From Inquilinus sp. (GTDB lineage: Bacteria; Pseudomonadota; Alphaproteobacteria; DSM-16000; Inquilinaceae): DNA of 9,432 nt. Below are positions 6,633 to 9,432 of the stretch, in pieces. The number at the start of each line of letters is the position of its first letter. Positions within the stretch are counted from its first letter, which is position 1. The notes under the pieces were generated by a model. It ran no database searches, had not been told where the DNA came from, and saw nothing but the letters and a program-made list of their open reading frames with translations. The DNA is taken from assembly GCA_013003675.1 (NCBI GenBank), contig JABDIP010000413.1:1-9432 (forward strand), written 5' to 3'. Both the position numbers and the translations under genes were made by a program.

Positions 6633-7574
6633 TCATCCTCCGGCCGCCGGGACGCGGGCGTCCGGCTGGTCGACCGGCTCCTGCGACAGCGCGGCGTAAA
6701 GCGACAGCAGTGCCGTCTGCGGCGAATTGTCGGTGCAATGGGTGGAGAAGGTCCAGCCGGCGCTGCGGCACAGGGCGCGCAGCCCGTCCTGTTGCGCCTG
6801 CAGGCGGTCGAGATAGGCCTCGCGGATCGACTCGACGCGGGGGATCAGGGTCTCCCGCTCGCCCTCGAAACCGGCGAAGCGCACCCGGCCGCCGAATGGC
6901 AGGGTCACCTCGGTGGAGTCGAGGATCTGCAGCATGTGGCCGCGCACGCCGCGATTGACGTAGCGGCCGACCATCTTGTCGATGGCCTCGAGCGGGCTCA
7001 GCAGATCGCCGATCATCACCAGTTCGCCATGGCGCGGCACGTCCTCGCTGCCGGGCAGCCCGTCGGCATCGGTGCCGGTCGTGTCGGCGCTGCTCTCGAA
7101 GGCCTGCAGGATGCGATTGACGGCGACCTGTCCGGTGGTCGCCATATGGCCGCCGCCGAGCAGCGCCATGCGCTCGCCGCCGCGGCTGAGCAGGATCGCC
7201 AGGGCCAGCAGCAGGATCTCCGCCCGCTCGCGCTTCGACGGCAGATCGCGCCGCGACCGGTAATCCATCGAGGGCGAGGCGTCGCGCCACAGCCAGATGG
7301 TCTGCGCCGCCTCCCATTCCAGTTCGCGGATATAGACCGTGTCGGTCTTGGCGGTCTGGCGCCAGTCGATGCGCTGGATCGGGTCGCCCTGCTGGTACTG
7401 GCGGAACTGCCAGAAGCTCTCGCCGGTGCCGACCCGGCGGCGTCCGTGCACGCCCTGGGCGACGGTGGCGGCGACCCGCTCGGCTGCGACCAGCAGCGGC
7501 GGCACCGTGCTGACAAGCGCCTCGGCGCGCTGCCGCGTGGTCTGGCGGTCCGAATCCATAGCGGCGGCGGTCAC
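6633..7574 (-). CDS. DUF58 family protein (vWA-like)
   Basis: The protein is 313 aa if started at GTG 7574. The DUF58 hallmark is YQQGDPIQRIDWRQTAK (60-76), followed by VYIRELEWEAAQTIWLWRD. A vWA-type metal site, D98-A-S100-P-S102, lies in WLWRDASPSMDY. Later vWA-like strands are LLLALAILLSRGGERMALLG (121-140) and ELVMIGDLLSP (184-194). No membrane segment is seen: the 121-131 stretch is a short core strand or helix, and cysteines are present (269, 280), consistent with a cytoplasmic protein. DUF58 proteins are near-constant partners of MoxR ATPases. The start is uncertain. GTG 7574 directly abuts AGAGG, too close to act as a ribosome site, while the in-frame ATG at 7559 (residue 6) has AGAGGG 14 nt upstream, rather far. 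The gene begins 12 nt (or 27 nt) after the MoxR stop and is surely co-transcribed with it. Confidence 0.93.
   Translation of the reverse strand: MTAAAMDSDRQTTRQRAEALVSTVPPLLVAAERVAATVAQGVHGRRRVGTGESFWQFRQYQQGDPIQRIDWRQTAKTDTVYIRELEWEAAQTIWLWRDASPSMDYRSRRDLPSKRERAEILLLALAILLSRGGERMALLGGGHMATTGQVAVNRILQAFESSADTTGTDADGLPGSEDVPRHGELVMIGDLLSPLEAIDKMVGRYVNRGVRGHMLQILDSTEVTLPFGGRVRFAGFEGERETLIPRVESIREAYLDRLQAQQDGLRALCRSAGWTFSTHCTDNSPQTALLSLYAALSQEPVDQPDARVPAAGG
6636..6641 (-). promoter_or_regulatory. Strong ribosome binding site of the DUF4159 gene
   Basis: GGAGGA on the minus strand (6641-6636) lies 10 nt before ATG 6625 and directly abuts the DUF58 stop codon TGA (6635-6633). It supports the chosen start and the operon arrangement, with re-initiation or coupling possible across the 7-nt gap. 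Confidence 0.7.
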
Positions 7575-7586
7575 CCTCTAGGCGAT

Positions 7587-8618
7587 CTATGCGAGCGGCG
7601 CGGTCAGTCGGCGGATCACATCCTGGATCGTAACGCCATCGGCGCGGGCGGCGAAATTCAAGGCCATGCGGTGCTTCAGCACCGGTTCGGCCAGGGCCAG
7701 CACGTCGTCGACGGACGGCGCCAGCCGTCCTTCAAGCAGCGCCCGGGCGCGGCTGGCGAGCATCAGCGCCTGGCTGGCGCGCGGGCCCGGTCCCCAGGCC
7801 ACATGGCGTTGGACCTCGGGCAGGTCGCTGGTGTCGGGCCGGCCGTTACGCACCAGCTTGAGGATCGCCGCGACGACGCTGTCGCCGACCGGCACCTGGC
7901 GTACCAGGGTCTGCGCCGATTGCAGATCGGCCGGGGTCAGCACCGTGGTCGGCTTCTCGAGATGGGCGCCGGTGGTGGCGATCAGCATCCGCCGTTCCGA
8001 CTCGTCGTCGGGATAGCCGACGTCGATCTGCATCAGGAAGCGGTCGAGCTGGGCTTCCGGCAGCGGATAGGTGCCCTCCTGCTCCAACGGGTTCTGCGTC
8101 GCCAGGACGTGGAACGGCTTGGGCAGTTCGTGATAGTGGCCGGCCACCGATACCCGGTGCTCCTGCATCGCCTGCAGCAGCGCCGACTGCGTGCGCGGGC
8201 TGGCACGGTTGATCTCGTCGGCCATCAGCAGTTGGCAGAACACCGGACCGGGCAGGAAGCGGAAGTCGCGGCGGCCGCTCTCGCCCTCCTCGAGGATTTC
8301 CGAGCCCAATATGTCCGAGGGCATCAGGTCCGGGGTACACTGGATGCGCCGATCCTCCAGCCCCAATACGGTGCCGAGGGTCTCCACGAGACGGGTCTTG
8401 GCCAGGCCGGGTACGCCGATCAACAGTACGTGGCCGCCGGCGAGAAGGGTGATCAGGGTTTGATCGACGACCTCCTGTTGACCGAAGATGATGCGGCCGA
8501 TGGCGCCGCGGACTTTCGCGAGCTTCTCGCCGAGGCGTTCGACATCGGCGGCGATCTCGACACCGTCGGATCGGGAGGTATCGCGGTCGTTCGGCGCGCT
8601 GGTCGTCAGGTCGGTCAA
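7587..8618 (-). CDS. MoxR-family AAA+ ATPase
   Basis: The protein is 343 aa, the usual MoxR length. Motifs occur in order: GQQEVVDQ (46-53), Walker A GVPGLAKT (68-75), the insert SDILGSEILEEG (101-112), FLPGPVF (121-127), Walker B LLMADEINRA (130-139), sensor-1 region LATQNP (172-177) with GTYPLPEAQLDRF (182-194), and WGPGPRAS (275-282) in the lid/sensor-2 region. Ala in place of Gly in the Walker A is normal for this family. MoxR proteins are chaperone-like ATPases that act on vWA-domain partners, here probably the adjacent DUF58 and the membrane vWA-like proteins. The start is TTG 8618, giving MTDLTTSAP. No ATG occurs in frame until about residue 99, inside the conserved core, and GGAGA sits 6 nt upstream of the TTG. 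As first gene of the minus-strand operon it should carry the operon promoter upstream, in or beyond the 37-bp gap to DUF1285. Confidence 0.96.
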   Translation of the reverse strand: MTDLTTSAPNDRDTSRSDGVEIAADVERLGEKLAKVRGAIGRIIFGQQEVVDQTLITLLAGGHVLLIGVPGLAKTRLVETLGTVLGLEDRRIQCTPDLMPSDILGSEILEEGESGRRDFRFLPGPVFCQLLMADEINRASPRTQSALLQAMQEHRVSVAGHYHELPKPFHVLATQNPLEQEGTYPLPEAQLDRFLMQIDVGYPDDESERRMLIATTGAHLEKPTTVLTPADLQSAQTLVRQVPVGDSVVAAILKLVRNGRPDTSDLPEVQRHVAWGPGPRASQALMLASRARALLEGRLAPSVDDVLALAEPVLKHRMALNFAARADGVTIQDVIRRLTAPLA

Positions 8619-8655
8619 GGCTGGTCTCCGTTTTTTTACCTCGTACCCCGAGAGT
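8619..8655. other. 37-bp divergent intergenic region with a T7 tract
   Basis: This gap separates the start codons of the MoxR (minus) and DUF1285 (plus) genes. It holds the MoxR ribosome site and a run of seven T (8631-8637). It is too short for two full promoters, so at least one -35/-10 pair must overlap a coding sequence. I see no strong match; CATACT (minus, 8658-8653) is a possible -10 for the operon but has no convincing -35. Confidence 0.5.
8625..8629 (-). promoter_or_regulatory. Ribosome binding site that fixes the TTG start of moxR-type gene
   Basis: GGAGA (8629-8625, minus strand) is followed by a 6-nt spacer and TTG (8618-8616). With no nearby in-frame ATG or GTG downstream, this spacing is the main evidence for a TTG initiation codon. 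Confidence 0.6.
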
Positions 8656-9207
8656 ATGGCGAAAATGGGTAATGACCGGGCCGGAATCGAGGAGAAGCTC
8701 CGCGCCGCAAGGGATTCCGCCCGGTCCGACGCGCCGCGAAGCTACGATATCCGCATCGCCGCCGACGGCACCTGGTTCTATCGCGGCTCGCCGATTGAGC
8801 GGCTGGCGCTGGTCAAACTGTTCGCTTCCGTGCTGCGCCGCGACGATGCCGGCGACTACTGGCTGGTCACTCCGGCCGAGCGCGGCCGGATCGAGGTCGA
8901 CGACGCACCCTTCACCGCCGTCGAGCTCAGCGTCGAGGACCCGGCCGGCGACGGCGGGCCGGATCAGCGGTTGGGCTTGCGCAGCAATCTCGATCACCGG
9001 ATCGAGGCCGGCACCGATCATCCGCTGCGTATCGCCTTCAACCCTGAAACCGGCGAGCCGCGCCCCTATATCCTGGTCAGCGAAGGATTAGAGGCGCTGA
9101 TCGTCCGCCCGGTCTATTACCAGTTGGTCGATCGCGCCGTCGAACATGACGACCGGGTGGGTGTATGGAGTGGCGGCAGGTTCTTTCCGCTGGATCAGCG
9201 GCGGTAG
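8656..9207 (+). CDS. DUF1285 domain protein
   Basis: The protein is 183 aa, typical of the family. DUF1285 signatures are DIRIAADGTWFYRGSPIERLALVKLFASVLRR at 31-62 (key pattern I-x3-G-x-W-F/Y-x-G-x-P-I), YWLVTPAERGRIEVDDAPF (68-86), LSVEDP (91-96), RLGLRSNLDH (105-114) and a C-terminal GRFFPL (174-179). The family is small, soluble and of unknown function; deposited structures show beta-rich folds, from memory. Two starts are possible: ATG 8656, with GAGAG almost touching it, and ATG 8665 three codons later, with the same GAGAG at a more normal 10 nt. I report the longer form. The NUDIX gene follows after 2 nt, so the two are co-transcribed, and homologues of both are commonly adjacent in Alphaproteobacteria. 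Confidence 0.92.
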   Translation: MAKMGNDRAGIEEKLRAARDSARSDAPRSYDIRIAADGTWFYRGSPIERLALVKLFASVLRRDDAGDYWLVTPAERGRIEVDDAPFTAVELSVEDPAGDGGPDQRLGLRSNLDHRIEAGTDHPLRIAFNPETGEPRPYILVSEGLEALIVRPVYYQLVDRAVEHDDRVGVWSGGRFFPLDQRR

Positions 9208-9209
9208 AG

Positions 9210-9432
9210 GTGGATCGGGCCGAGCTTCGCCGCCGCCTGCCGCGGCCGGACCGCAAGCCGGCAAGTTCCGGTCGAAGTTTGCGCGGCGACCACGACCTCA
9301 ACCCCGACATGGCGCCGGAGGCGCCGTTGCGCCCCGCGGCGGTGCTGGTGCCGCTGATCGAGCGGCCAAGGGGCATGACCGAGCTGCTGACCCAGCGCAC
9401 CGCCCATCTCGCCTCCCATGCCGGACAGATCA
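9210..9432 (+). CDS. NUDIX hydrolase, CoA-pyrophosphatase type (C-terminus outside window)
   Basis: The first 74 codons are present; the frame is open at the right edge. The sequence includes LRGDHDLNP (24-32), then RPAAVLVPLIER (41-52), TELLTQRTAHLASHAGQI (57-74). The pattern AAVLVPL...LLTQRT-x-HL-x-x-HAGQI is the conserved lead-in to the Nudix box (GQISFPGG...) of CoA pyrophosphatases, which hydrolyse CoA and derivatives to 3',5'-ADP and phosphopantetheine. The Nudix box itself is beyond the window, so catalytic residues cannot be checked. GTG 9210 begins 2 nt after the DUF1285 stop. No ATG precedes the conserved GDHDLNP motif, and in-frame ATG at residue 34 would cut it off, so GTG is preferred. 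The N-terminal extension (residues 1-23) is Arg/Pro-rich. Confidence 0.88.
   Translation, partial: MDRAELRRRLPRPDRKPASSGRSLRGDHDLNPDMAPEAPLRPAAVLVPLIERPRGMTELLTQRTAHLASHAGQI

Noticed and set aside
3707..6958. A 1083-codon open frame on the plus strand opposite the DUF4159 gene
   Set aside because: It is rich in Gln, His, Arg, Gly and Ala with no recognisable motif. Such frames arise because stops are rare antisense to GC-rich codons. The minus frame there has clear DUF4159 and BatA features.
6567..8672. A 701-codon plus-strand open frame opposite DUF58 and MoxR
   Set aside because: The composition is the same biased kind. The opposite strand encodes intact Walker A/B and DUF58 motifs.
1..9432. 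CRISPR array, insertion sequence, phage or toxin-antitoxin genes
   Set aside because: No regularly spaced repeats, terminal inverted repeats, transposase or phage motifs were seen on either strand. The window looks like core chromosome.

Overview
The window is GC-rich, densely coding DNA from a free-living-type bacterium. Codon choice is strongly GC-biased at third positions, so very long open frames run antisense to the real genes. The gene content and order are MoxR ATPase, DUF58, BatA-N/DUF4159 and a vWA/glutamine-amidotransferase-like membrane protein, divergent from DUF1285 and a CoA-pyrophosphatase-type NUDIX hydrolase. From family knowledge this is a conserved neighbourhood of Alphaproteobacteria. 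Rhodospirillales or a relative is the most likely source, but genus cannot be read from the sequence.

Layout, left to right. (1) 1-698, minus: the N-terminal 232 residues of an unrecognised, Pro- and acid-rich, probably disordered protein that runs off the left edge. (2) 699-864: a 166-bp intergenic region with candidate divergent promoters. (3) 865-939, plus: tRNA-Gln(UUG) with encoded CCA. (4) 997-1776, plus: a class I SAM-dependent methyltransferase with an N-terminal four-cysteine zinc-ribbon-like module. (5) 1773-8618, minus: a tight four-gene operon transcribed in the order MoxR ATPase, DUF58, BatA-N/DUF4159 membrane protein, and a second membrane-anchored vWA/GATase-like protein. Junctions are 12 nt, 7 nt and a 4-nt ATGA overlap. 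(6) 8656-9432, plus: DUF1285 followed 2 nt later by a NUDIX hydrolase that runs off the right edge. Only 37 bp separates the MoxR and DUF1285 start codons.

How the operon may work. MoxR (AAA+ ATPase) and DUF58 (soluble vWA-like protein with a D-A-S-P-S MIDAS) have no membrane segments and contain cysteines, so they should be cytoplasmic. The other two proteins have membrane segments at both ends of, or around, large soluble domains. The positive-inside rule places those domains in the periplasm, and together they contain no cysteine in 1617 residues. The picture is a cytoplasmic ATPase/vWA pair coupled to an envelope vWA/GATase-like pair, resembling the Bat/MoxR systems. The substrate is unknown.

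The operon is a known but functionally uncharacterised type, so the window holds no clearly new system. The most interesting details are an internal signal-peptide-like segment just before the DUF4159 domain, three GATase-like segments spread over two cysteine-free proteins, a degenerate metal site in one vWA-like region, and convergent genes whose stop codons share one CTAG palindrome.
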